This document shows, in pieces, positions 35,170-47,000 of a stretch of DNA of 64,000 bases. The DNA is from Polytrichum commune. Taxonomy: Eukaryota; Streptophyta; Polytrichopsida; Polytrichales; Polytrichaceae. Under the pieces are notes generated by a model. That model saw nothing but the letters and a program-made list of their open reading frames with translations. It was not told the origin of the DNA and searched no databases. Where the stretch lies: contig OX485808.1 of the NCBI GenBank assembly GCA_950295325.1, positions 17,752,527 through 17,816,526 on the forward strand, given 5' to 3'. The stretch's first letter is position 1. Each line of letters opens with the position of its first letter. The position numbers were made by a program, and so were the translations under genes.

Positions 35170-35579
35170 TTAATGGACCATATTTGAAGTCTATCTACCT
35201 TAATTTTAATGGTATTATACATTTTTTTTATGGTCCATAGATTATGTGGAAGTGTTCAATAGATTTTATATAAAGTGAATTTAATCATGCCTATATTAGT
35301 CCGCACGTCATTTTTTAATGCACTAAGTTACCCACCCGGGTGTTGATTGTTATTCAACAATAAATTAGTATAATTATGTCAATGATTGTATCTCAATGTA
35401 ATTTTATCATGTATACATATTGTCACTTGTATTACTATCATTGAAATTGTATGTACATTGCTAAATTTTACAAAAGCAAACTTACATATAAAGGTTTTAG
35501 AATATGTTGCAAATCCACGTGATTCTTGGTTTAACAAAAGGTGCATCTGATGGGGGAACCACCACTCATTTCTCACTCA
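29501..35579. other. AT-rich intergenic DNA with simple repeats
   Basis: (CA)n is near 33187-33206, an A-run at 33810-33850 is followed by (AAG)n, and (ATT)n is at about 35136-35165. A GTAGTGTAAAGTGGTTTTAAGG motif at about 32229-32250 resembles a decayed MITE end. Frames of up to 119 codons show no gene-like features. Confidence 0.5.
33810..33874. repeat. 41-base A-tract followed by (AAG)n
   Basis: The A-run is uninterrupted and followed by GGG and about seven AAG units. It may mark the 3' end of a retroposed sequence, but no body of a LINE, SINE or processed gene could be recognised before it. Confidence 0.7.
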
Positions 35580-36010
35580 ATGAAAGAATTTACATGATGA
35601 TCATGGTCTTTGGTGTAAACAAGCGTTGAGTGAATGCCCATTATTTACCATTCGTTGTAATAGTCTAGATATGTTCATTTTGTTTAAGTGGTCATAGGTT
35701 CAATATCGGTGGTGAGTTGGGGTACTTTATAGGTACCACATGTGGTACAAATTAGTGGGCCAGAGCTTCATTATAGTGTTTAAACTATATGAAAGAAGTA
35801 GAAAACGATGGTCATGGTCTCTGGTGTAAACAAGCCTTGAGTGAATGCCCATAGTTTATCATTCGGTATAATAATCTAGATATGTTCATTTTGTTTAAGT
35901 GGTCATAGGTTAGACATTGGTGGTAACTTGGGGGGGTACTTTCCAGGTACCACATGTGGTACAATGGTACAAATTGGTGGGCTAGAGCTTCATTATAGTG
36001 TCTAGACTAC
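35580..36010. repeat. Tandem duplication, two units of about 210 bp
   Basis: Unit 1 is about 35580-35788, unit 2 about 35789-36010. Shared landmarks in order are ATGAAAGAA, ATCATGGTCT/GTCATGGTCT, TGTAAACAAGC, GATATGTTCATTTTG, GGTACCACATGTGGTAC and AGAGCTTCATTATAGTGT. They differ by several substitutions and small indels. No coding frame is shared. Confidence 0.85.
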
Positions 36011-38813
36011 TAGCACATCGGGAAATAGCCTTCGTACATGTGGAAGGTAAATTCATTTCCATTGGCCCCTATTCAATCGAATGAAGATTTAACATGTGAT
36101 TCGCGGAGTTTAATTAGTTTTAAAGAGGAACGATTTGGATGTAAAGTAATTGGTTGCATTTTGCCTTCCTGAGGATGAGTTCCATAGACACCACGGAGCT
36201 CCAACCAAATGTGTATGTTGTGTGTTGTGCGTCCCCAAGTAAATACTTGACTGGCTATCCTTGATGGGTTTCAAACCTAAAAGACTCCAATCAATCAACT
36301 AACTAAAAACCTAAAATTTCAATAAATACATAAATAAGACAAGGTTTGTCAAGTTTGGATGATGAGAGGTTAGTTTGTGTGTAACGATCCAAGACATGGT
36401 AATTTGGACCCATCTTGGTCTAGACCATGATGGTTTAGTAGGAGCGAAGGGGGGGGATATTTCATCTATTTTTGTGGATGAACTCTTGTCATAAAATGGG
36501 CAAGTCACCTGTCTTACAGATCATGGTTTATTGATCCTTGGAAGATTTTATATTTCCTCTAGATTTGCACTCATAGTACAATCTCACGGTATTCTAAAGA
36601 AAGTTTTTTAGTGGCTATGTCCCAACCTTGGGATAAAGACATCGTGGGAACACCGCTCGAGCATGTATTGGGAGTGGAGAATGAAGAGTAGGGCAGTTGC
36701 AAAAGAGTAGAGTTAACTCCTTATTTTAATATGTGGCATGAGGGGAGGGAGTTATAGATGAGGATAATAAGATGTAGGGTGGATGTAGGGTGAAATGTAG
36801 GTTAGTATTGAATATGATAGAGCCTATGGTAGCGAAGTTGCTTGTTACAGTAGAAACTATCTTGCACTAAAAGTGAACTAGAAGTTAATTATTGTTGTTC
36901 AATAGTAGAAGGATAATGGACTTACAGAAGGAAGCACGACATTCTTTGCATGCAACTTTATTATGGGATATATAACATTACTCAATTGTAGGCCGATGCA
37001 TTATGGGGCCAAGAAATTATAGACAGTATGCCCCTTCTATCTTGGGATTGCTTTACAAAATGAACAGTACTCAACCTAAGTATTATTGTTCACATAAAGC
37101 TAACTAACCGACATGTTGCTAATTCCGGCCTTCATTTAGGAGCTACAATGTAAAGATATATTAAATACCAAGTTGTCTATATCCCGGGGTCCCGTTTATG
37201 CTTGGCAATTTGTTGACCAACTAACCTTGTTTATCTAAAAAGAATGGGCCAAATATAGGCCATTTTTTTGGGTGAGATGATAGCTAATGGACCTATCCCT
37301 CCCCCTTTGGGAAGGGTGCATGGGGAGTAGCATTTGTAATGTTATGTACATGTAGGAAAACTTAACAGTTTATTATTATATTTAAATATTTTGGGTCCAT
37401 GGTTATGCGTATCAACAAAAAAATTTATCGATTATCTATTTATATGAATTGAATCTAGAATAAACAACATATGCTCTTAAATAGCCTCGTGGGACAATTT
37501 GTGGTTGGATGTCCTTATTACGTGTTTCAGGGGAAATCAAAGGGCCACAATTTTGTGGCATGCTTGCAAAATCTATAGGTGGAAATATTGATGTCACTTA
37601 AGACTTGAAATTTTCTTCATTCGCTATATTTGACCCCAAAAATAGGGTAAGAAGTCTTGGGCCAAATCAATATGCTAGAATTGGTATGGGAAAAATGAAC
37701 CACAAATCCATAGGGACGTGTTTTTACTAGACATCCTTACATGTATGCCATGCATCCCAAACCAAATACATATGAATTCAATTCTTTTTATATACCTCAT
37801 AACATTGTTTAGCCTTCATGTGAACAATTTTCATGCCTTCACCGCCCCTCTCCATGCAGTTCATATTGACATATGTTGTACTTGAATCTCCAACGAATCA
37901 TGTTAGGTTATTCCCAATTTCCTCTTGTTTTTAATTGAAGTTGATGGAGAGTCTTGGTGAAGGTCACCACATGCCTCTGCCTACAACCTGACCAATCTAA
38001 CTTAAATGCAATCACCAAGGAGACATGGCTTAATGATTTAATGCCACGAAAGCAAACAATTCTCCCATCATGATGAACATTGATGCTATTCTTATGGGGT
38101 TATTGATACTAGAGCCTGAATATGTTTCCATCAACACGATTTATGCATTATGGGTTTGGACCCTACTGCAAAACATGTGTGAAGAGTGCCAAAATATGAA
38201 TACTTCAAAAAGTGTACAATGCAACTTCTAGCTTCTAGATTACAATGTATCATGTGTTGCACACCATATATCGTGTTGTTCCATGTGTCCACCATGACTG
38301 CACCAATAGGCTTGGGATTCATGGTGCTCGTGTTAGGAATTTACACAAAGCTATCCTTACCCCATATGGTTGTGGTTAATTCACCCCAATGAACTTCACT
38401 AGACCAAAATTTAAGATCTTTGATGCCGATCGGGTAAATATTACATGTACTTCCAAACCACACATTGGTTTCCAATGTTTTAACCTTCATCTTACACGTG
38501 CGCCGCAAAGTCACTATCACTTGATTGAGGATTAAATGCGACAAGGACAACATGTGACAAAATTGATGTGACAAAAAGGGGCCAGAATCACTTTAGATGT
38601 TTTGTTGTTATTTTTCAAGAATGTTGTAGTTTATTGAGGATGTGAAGAAGTCTAGATACGTTTTTGTCACTTTGCATAACTCTAGAGCCGACATAGTCCA
38701 AGAGAAATTGAAGCTCACAAATTTGAGAGAGAGAGAGAGAGAGACACTTATTGGTGTGTCCACCAATGAACAGTTCCTACCAGCATTGGTTACATAAAAT
38801 GGCTCTCATTGTC
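36011..38813. other. AT-rich intergenic DNA
   Basis: No gene is supported. (GA)n is at about 38727-38744. Confidence 0.45.
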
Positions 38814-38816
38814 TAA

Positions 38817-40765
38817 GGGCTGCTTTACACTATGGTGGAGAAGTCCTCCGGTCAAGAATTATAGGGGAATTCTGAAATTTGATTGGCCGAGCGTGACACT
38901 CTTGTCCAGTGGTGGTTTACACTACGGCCAAGAGTCCTTTGGTGGTGAACTTTGTACATGGATGAAATAATGACATGGTTGGCAACGTGGCCACACTTTT
39001 TTCAAGGGGAGTTCTATGGAGATCAAGTTTCTTGGGCAACCTCAAAGCCTCGGACAAGAAAACTTGGCCTCCGGAGAACTCCAACTTCAATAAAATATTT
39101 CTTCCTTAGAGAAATCTCTCGGGGGGTGCACTCCATTGTCAAGTTGAACACCACGTGCGATCAATAAAATCTACTTTTTACACTAAGCATCACCAAAATG
39201 AGTCAAAATTTTATTAGTTGTTTTTAATGAGTAGATATATACAATATCTGTTACATAGTAAAAAATAATAATAACCAAATTTGATGATTTTTTTGGATAA
39301 ATTTTATAAAACATACCGTTTCTAACTAGAATGATGCAAAATTGAACTAAAAGAATTACTACAAAAATTAAGATGCTCACAAATTTCTAAAAAATATAAA
39401 AAATATTATCAATGGTTATGCATATGTAGAAAAAATATCATAATTTTAAAAATTATATATGGCATATAATATAGGATAGCAAATTTTTATCGCACGTGGT
39501 TATGAAACGTAAGGGGTTGTGATCGCCTTGAGAGAAATCTTTGCACTATTGTTCTCCCTCTTTAGTATGACATTTTTTGGGAATACAAAAAAGTCGTATC
39601 ATCAAGGTGTCGTCTTCTCATTAATATGACAAATGACGTAAAGTTGTCATATTATTGAGGGAATACGAAAACATAAGTAATATGAGCTTAATAATATATA
39701 CAAAGAGTTTAAGCAATATAGATGGTATGAAATAATAACTTATAACTCCAAACAATTACAAATATTCTCATGAACTCTTAAAATAAGAGTCCAAAGATCT
39801 TTGGTGTTGCCTACCCAAGTTAGCAATTGTCTTCTTATCTAAATTCCCATCTAACTTTGGAAACTAATAATTTCATTAACACCAAAATATAAAGAGTTCT
39901 CTAATAAGAAACTAGACAACTAGGATGCATGATGTTTAGCATCAAGATACTGGTGGTACTATACCACCCATGTACAAGGCAACATACTAGGTAGGAGGCT
40001 AGCTACTCTCACCCTAACCATGTCCATTCTACAATAGTAACCCTAATTATCATTAAGTTCCCAACAATAAGTGAAGTTCCCAAGTAGTTCCCAAGTGAAA
40101 ATGGATATATTTTAGATGTACATTATATAGATGAAAGGAATTCTAGCATTAACTACCTCTTTAATATGACAAAATGGAGATACTATATGTTGCATTATCG
40201 AGTGTTGTAGTCGTATAAAAGAGGGAGTTTTGAACTAAAAAGTTTGATCTCGTAAAAATGTGTCGTAATATTGAGGGTGTCGTATAAACGAGTGTCATAT
40301 TAACGAGGTTGGACTATACCAACATGTAATTTCTTTAAAAACCAATAAGAAGATAATGTTACCTACTTATTTACCTTAATTTGGATGTATTATAGAGGTG
40401 GAACATTTTCAAATAAATCGTTGTCATGAAAGAAGTTCTAAAACATTGCCATATACATTTTCTAATTTTTATCAATATAATTTTGTTAAATATCAATACA
40501 ATGGTCATTTAGGGGGGTAAGGTTTCTACTATGGCCGGCTTTGACCGTTTAGTGAAGTAGTCCGGTGGACTTCTCCTCTTGGTGAAGTTGTCCAATACAC
40601 TTCTCCTCTAGGTGGTTACACTACGACCAGTCAAGACTTCTTAAGGCATTATTTTATTGTCTTTTCATCTTCTCCGGCATACCATCCCTCGCCTCAAACA
40701 ACCATGTCTTGGGTGAAAATTCTTGACCGACTGGTGCACTTCTCCACCGTAGTGTAAAACAACCC
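38817..40765 (+). mobile_element. Composite PIF/Harbinger-like TIR element, about 1.95 kb, complete copy
   Basis: The left end, GGGCTGCTTTACACTATGG, runs on through GGAGAAGTCCTCCGGTCAAG. The right end, read on the other strand, begins GGGTTGTTTTACACTACGG with the same continuation. Both sides are flanked by TAA (38814-38816; 40766-40768). No transposase frame is seen. Inside are a MITE with TCTCTYGGGG ends (about 39100-39535), a TA-flanked mariner-like segment (about 39549-40316) and, near the right end, a further TTTAGGGGG motif at 40508. The left 1 kb recurs in opposite orientation at 7578-8592. Confidence 0.7.
39549..40316. mobile_element. Mariner-like segment nested in the composite element
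   Basis: The left end is TA-TTGTTCTCCCTCTTTAGTATGACA and the right end on the other strand is TA-TAGTCCAACCTCGTTAATATGACA: partial inverted repeats with TA at the edges. Related motifs (GTCATAT...GAGG, CGTATAA) repeat inside in both orientations, as in the TA-flanked element at 9354. It is non-coding. Confidence 0.5.
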
Positions 40766-40768
40766 TAA

Positions 40769-41989
40769 ACCAACTCTAATAATAACCCTTGCTAGTAGGA
40801 ACCGTTAGTTGCTCGCCCACGTACACCGGTAAATGTGAGCATGCCATAAATATGTGATTAACAAATGGACGTCATGAGGTCTCTATACCCAAAAGTAGCA
40901 TCTAAACCTAAAACTAACACTATAATGCGCCAACCTCATACAATTGAAGGCCTATGGGTTAAGTTAGTGAGCACTTATGTAATACTCGTGGAAGTGAACG
41001 GAGCATGGCAGTATCCAATGCTTGTAAGCTAAGTAAGCTTGAGATGCAAGCAGGATCTCTGGTATCTGATGCTACTTCAACCTGAAAGATGCCACTTATT
41101 GCATATATAATATATTTTGACCACTCCATGTAATAAGAGAAGATCATTCTCTTGTAAAATTGGTGATTGGTTGTTGAATTCGTCCTGGGACTACTTCGGT
41201 TTACGCCAAGGAAAAGATGCCAGAGTGATCATGGAGTTCAAGGTCCCCATAAGACATGTTTTAAAGCCTACACTATCCATTGACATGGTTCAACGGGTTT
41301 TCCGGTGGGAGAGGTACATGAGGAGTTCTAGTAGAAATAGACAAGGGCTCCTGACAGAGGAATGTTGTTGTAATGTTTTTTTTAATGCAATTTTTTTGGG
41401 GAAGAGAAGATGAAGAGAAGAGAAGACAAGGGAATGATTAAACTTGTTTTTTTTTCTTTCCCCTTTTCAAAACTACCAGTTTGGGGCTATATTAAAAAAA
41501 AAATCAGCACATGGACTTTTTGGTGCATGGTCAATCCTCTTGATCACATTCAATTTACACCTAGTGAGGGACCCAAAGGCTTTGTAAATTGTTTTTATTA
41601 AGAAATCAGACCATGAAAATTGGACCATCAAGCCGGACCGTGGGAAAAATCCATCCTCCATGATCCGATTTCATGGTCCATGATGTAAACCGGCTCCAAG
41701 ATGAGTGTCACACGAAGCACGTTGACAGCCTCCTCATGTTCCTCATGACTTGTCCACTTTCCGAAAATAGAAAACTATGCGGTGGAATGAAAAACTCAAA
41801 AATATTCTCAACTTTTTCTTTTTGAAGTCAACAACAGCCCGAGCCCCGGCGGATGAGAGTATGTAAATAATAACTTCCACACCGTGATGCTTGTTTAGAA
41901 ACTTTGCGAAAATGGCGTGGGTTTAAGTAACTCAAGTTAAGGAATCGAAGATTGGTGCTTCGTACATCGCGCGGACTGGAGCTGGCCTC
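40769..41989. other. Intergenic DNA
   Basis: No gene is supported. A short inverted/direct repeat around CCATGATCCGATTTCATGGTCCATGATG lies near 41655-41685. The 98-codon frame at 41117-41413 has no family resemblance. Confidence 0.4.
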
Positions 41990-43190
41990 TTCATGTTGTC
42001 ATCATGCCTCGACACTCCAATGCGGAATGGGGATTGCAGTTATAGGTGGAAGAGGAAAGCATGACCGGTGCATTAGATTTAGGTGAATGACAGGTATAAT
42101 CACCTCGGCTGCAGTAGCAAAGCTATCGGATTGAAGACGGTGGGATTAGAAATGAGATTTAAAAATGCCCTGAATTCCTGCTTTTTTTAGTCAACGCCAT
42201 CTGGATTTGGGGTTGCAGTTTCTTCTGCACTCTCTAATGTTGCTTGCTTGCTGTTTTTTCACGGTGACAGCCTAACCTTCATGGTGGCAAGAAGATGAGA
42301 GAAAGTAAGTTGGATTATGTTGGGGAATCGGAGGTGCTTTCTTGCTTGCTTACTCACTTACACCGCAGACTGAGCTACTACATGGGGAATGGCCATGGCC
42401 CATGGGGAAGGTGGGAAATGGGGATGGCTCATCGAAAGTGGAACAGCTTACTTAGAAGGCACCGGAGCAATGGACTTAGGGATTACCCGGGCTGCAATAC
42501 TTGTTAAAATTTAGAAAAAACAACAAAGCTTATCTGATTGAATCTGACAGTGAGATAACAAACCCTGAAGTCCTGCTGCTTTTAATCAACGCCATCTGGA
42601 TTATCGGTTGTAAGAACTTCTTCCGAGCCATCATGCTTGCTGTAGTTTGCTGGTGACAGCCTAAATAGCTCATAAACTTCGTGGTTGCAAAAAGATGAGA
42701 GAGAGCAGCTAATTGAGCTAGAAAATCAGAGGTACTTACTGGGTTGCTTACACCACCCATCACAGACTGAGCTGCCATCACAGCTATAATGTAGTCGATG
42801 TGGAATGGCCATGGCAAAGACTGTTTATAGTCAACGCCATCTGGTGTATAGTCAACGCCATCATGGATTAGGGGTTGTAATCTCTTCCGCACCATATTGC
42901 CTCTTGTTCTTGTTTGCCGGTGACAGCCGCCTAAACTTCGTGGCAAGAACTTGATAAGAAAATGTATGTCGAATTATTAGGGAGGTACTCTACCCTACTG
43001 TACTTTACCTTACACCGTAAACTGAGTTGCAGACTTTCTCCTCACTAACTTATGCATGCGAAATGACCATAGGGAAGGTGGGAACTGGGGAAAACATTGA
43101 AAGTGGATCGGAGGGGGAAGAAGAAGAAGAAGGCACAGGAGCAATGGATTTAGGATTACCTGGGCCATGCCCAATCCTCCTTCACCACCC
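41990..43190. repeat. Degenerate tandem duplications upstream of the GLR gene
   Basis: AGTCAACGCCATCTGG recurs at about 42189, 42584 (aatcaacgcc), 42830 and 42849. It is followed each time by GGTGACAGCC, then AAGAAGATGAG or similar, then a CACCG..GACTGAGCT/GTAAACTGAGTT stretch and GGGAAGGTGGGAA with GGCACCGGAGCAATGGA. At least three unequal units of roughly 250-400 bp are present. Open frames here are short and differ between units, so I regard the array as non-coding. Confidence 0.7.
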
Positions 43191-44017
43191 CCAATCCTCA
43201 CCTGCAGCCTGGTTGAGAAAGCCATTCAATGAGCCATTTGTAGTCATAGGGACAAGAATCTTGTGCAGAAAGGTCATCAACAACGATCATTGACAACCTA
43301 CGTAGCAACTGATGATGATGAGGTTAATGATGAACGAACGAATGAACGAATGAATAAATGATTCCTCCGAGGTGAATAAGTACCCACTCCAAGGTGGGAG
43401 GCTTTTCTTTAACCTCCTTTTCGGTCACTTGCGGGAGGCTGCTGCAAGGCAAAAGGATTCTTGGAGGGTATCGGCACGGACTCCATACACGTGCTCCCCT
43501 GGGTGATAACGAGGAGCATCCGAAACCGACAGTAAGTACACGATGACGGAGCAGGAGATGTCACAAAGTGGGAAGAATTAGAAGAAGAAGAGATTCCATT
43601 AGTGCACAGTGTGGAGCTCCTGCTTCATAGGAGCTTCTCCTGGATCATCAGCTCTTCTCGTCTTGCATTTTCATTTCAATTTCATTTGCTGCCAACTCAT
43701 GTTGACACACATCATCATTACCTGTCTGCACAGTGGAAGCTTTCAACTGCCACTTTTGGCTCTCTTGTGTAGGGATTTGTTTTTTTTCTTGGCACCCCTA
43801 TCCCAGCTTACTATAACAGCTTCTGTGGTCGATTTATTTATTCCACGTCACACAAGAGGTTGGAATCGTTTCACTTGGAAGTGCACAGTGGAGGGTAATC
43901 GATTTTGTCGATCTTGGAATCTGCCCAGGCTCAATAGCTCCCCAACTCCTTCTACAGTTTGGGTTATCTGAGGAAGAGGAGATTTGTTGTTGTTCAGAGG
44001 GGATCAACAGGAATACT
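43191..44017 (+). other. Region upstream of the GLR start, probable promoter and 5' UTR
   Basis: It is non-coding as far as visible, with (AAGA)-rich and GAACGAAT repeats near 43335-43360. I could not place a TATA box or transcription start with confidence. Confidence 0.35.
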
Positions 44018-47000
44018 ATGCTGGAGCGATGGCTACGGTGGCATTCAGTGGGGATGAGGATGGTTATGGCGATGGCCACAGTGAACATGGGGATGATGAT
44101 GATGATGTCGTGGATGGTGGGAGTTGAGGCTGCTGTGGCGCCTGCTCCTGCTGTTGTTTCTAACAGCTCGGTGTTACTCCTGGGCGGTTTGCTGGCATAC
44201 AACTCCACCATCGGCATAGCCGCCCAAGCGGCGATAGAGCTCGCCGTGAGCGATGTGAACGCAGCCGGATTGTTGGGAGGGCGGCAGTTGGTGTTGCATC
44301 TCACCAACACCAACTGTAGTGCGTTCCAAGGAGCTGCATCCGGTAAGCAAGCTGATCATCAAAACCTGTTTCAGGAATTAAATTCAATCCAATCCTGGCC
44401 GAATGAATGGTTTCTTTTCCTGAATCCTTCCTTCTTCACTTTGCTCTCGTGTAACTCCGGTGATTATCCTCATTTATTTTGTGATGAAGCGCTTCTGCGA
44501 CCATGAAAAAATGTGGTGATTCTTCGGTGCTTATCAAGGGAATTTGAGCTCTGTGGTCAGTGGGTGACGTTGGAGTTTTTTTATATGTACATGTTGATTT
44601 TTTCAACCGTCCTGATAGTGGTGAGTTTTGTCGGAGGAGAAGTAGTCCCATTCGTAGGATTACCGAATTATTCCCTCGTTGAACCAAATCCTTCATCCTG
44701 CTTCTTCGTGCGAATCTCAGTTTTTGAGGTACCGCACCCAACGATCATGACAATGTAGCGTCGGTCCTTTTCAAGAAATTTTTGGAAGGACCATTGCTGA
44801 GTTTGAGGTACAAGGGGATTGATGTTTTAGTAGGAGATTATTGTTGGTGACGTTTTGGAATTGAGGTATGGTGAGTGAGTAACTAATTGCCTCAGCGGTG
44901 ATTGAGTCTGAGGTTCTTGTGTGTAACATACATCATGTTGTTTTCCACACCGTCCCGGTGGGTTTTGTCGGAGACGTCCATCCTTATTTTTGATTGCCGA
45001 ATTCTGAGCTCCTGCACCCAACGACCACGACAACGTGAGAATTTTGCAAGAACTATTGAGTTCAGTGAAGTACAGAGAATTATTTTAGCACAGAATTCTG
45101 GTGAGGTTTTGGAACCGAGGCAATGACCAGTGAGTACTCAATAGCGTACCGCAGCGGAAATTAATGAGGCTGAGGTTTAATTTCCTGTGTACATACACAC
45201 CACACATACATGTCGGTTTTCAAACCGTCCTGGTAGGTTCTGTCGGAGAAGTCCTTTCAGGCAGATGCTGTCTGACCATAACAATCATTGCTCCCATACC
45301 CATTCTTAAGTGAAAGGCTGAATCCGAGAGTCAGGCAAAAACTGCATGAGTGCATTAGCCCCTACCAATACGCCGACAATGATCATGCCACCGGAGCAAT
45401 TGGCCGAAGTCTTCGTGCAAGATATTATGTTATTATCAGAAAAATCAGAGAAGAGGTCCATAGAAGTAGGTTAACAGCAGCTTTCCAAAATTGCCAGAAA
45501 TTTAGGAACCTTTTGACAGACAGAATTGAGAAATGAACATATTATTCATTGCATGTGAGGTTTATCTACTCTATGTGAGCAGATGAAAATTTGAGACCAT
45601 GATTCGTTACATAGCTAAGCTTTCTAGGATTATTTATGTCTGTGCTGATGATGCTTGTTGAATGTAGCAATGACTCTGATGGAGAGCGAAGTGGTGGCAA
45701 TAATCGGGCCTCAGACATCTGTGGTAGCCCACTTTGTCTCACACATGGGAACCGCCACCAAAGTCCCTATGGTCTCATTCGCGGCAACAGATCCTTCCCT
45801 GTCCGAGGAGCAGTATCCATTCTTTGTTCGCACCGTCGCTTCGGATGACGTCCAAATGACAGCTATAGCAGGTACAATAATCTTCTCCAACCTCACCTGT
45901 CATTGGTAAGTTGGCATATTATAAAATCCGTCATAATTCAATGAACTCCAGATAGAATTAATCTTTGCCACTTTCCGAACCACCAGAGTCCAGACCATAG
46001 CCTAAGAGAGATCAGTGCCGTCAATGTCTGCAACATCTTCACAATCCGAATCTTCTGATTGTATGCTCAAGTAAATTATCTTCTCCAGGTTCACCTATTA
46101 TTCGTAATTGACAAATAAAATCCAGCATTCTAGCAAATCCAGATATTAAACCTTTGTCACTTTCTGAAACAGCAGAGTCCAGATCACAGCCCAAGAGAGA
46201 TCAGAGCTCTTAATTCCTGCAAGAAACATCATCACAATCATGTTCTTAATGTATGTATGTTCAAGTAAATTGAAATTGTTCGGGCAGTCTGTGAGCTATG
46301 TGGTCTTGAGTATCAGTAGCTAGGTGAATATTTCAGTAAGTACTTCTGTAAGTGATAGGTAGATGGAGTTCAACAATTTTTTAATTTGCTTGAGATTCAA
46401 GCAGAAGCTCCGATTAGTTTTCGGGTGTCCCAATGTTTAGAGATCATGGTCCATCACTCCGGAATTTATCACTTCCAACTTGCATAAAGTCACCATAGAT
46501 CAGGAGAATCCTAGATAGCAAGAATATGTGTTGGGTTACATCCAAGAGAGATCAAATTAAGCCCACAGCCATTTCCGTCTGTTCTGACTGTACTTTCGGT
46601 ACTTATTTGCTTGAGATTCAAGCATAGAACCTCCGACATTTCTAATGTCAAATCTTAGAGATCATGTCTATCTCTTTGAAAAATCATTTCTCAGTTCCAA
46701 CTTGTAGGAAGCATATATAGAGATCATCAGGAGAATATCGGTCACTTGCTCACTGAATGCTCTTCGAAGTTCCGGAGATAGCAAGAACATGTGTTGGCTA
46801 TGTCTGAAAGAGATTAAAGACAACAATCATTTCCATAAGTTTTGATTGTACGTTTAGTACTTTTTGCTCGAGATTCAAGTAAAACCTCCGACTCTCTGAT
46901 GTCTCAAATCTCAGAGGTCACGGTCCATCACTCTGAAAAATCGTTTCTCGATTCCAACTTGTAGGAAGCACATGGAACAAATTCCTCCACATATTACTTA

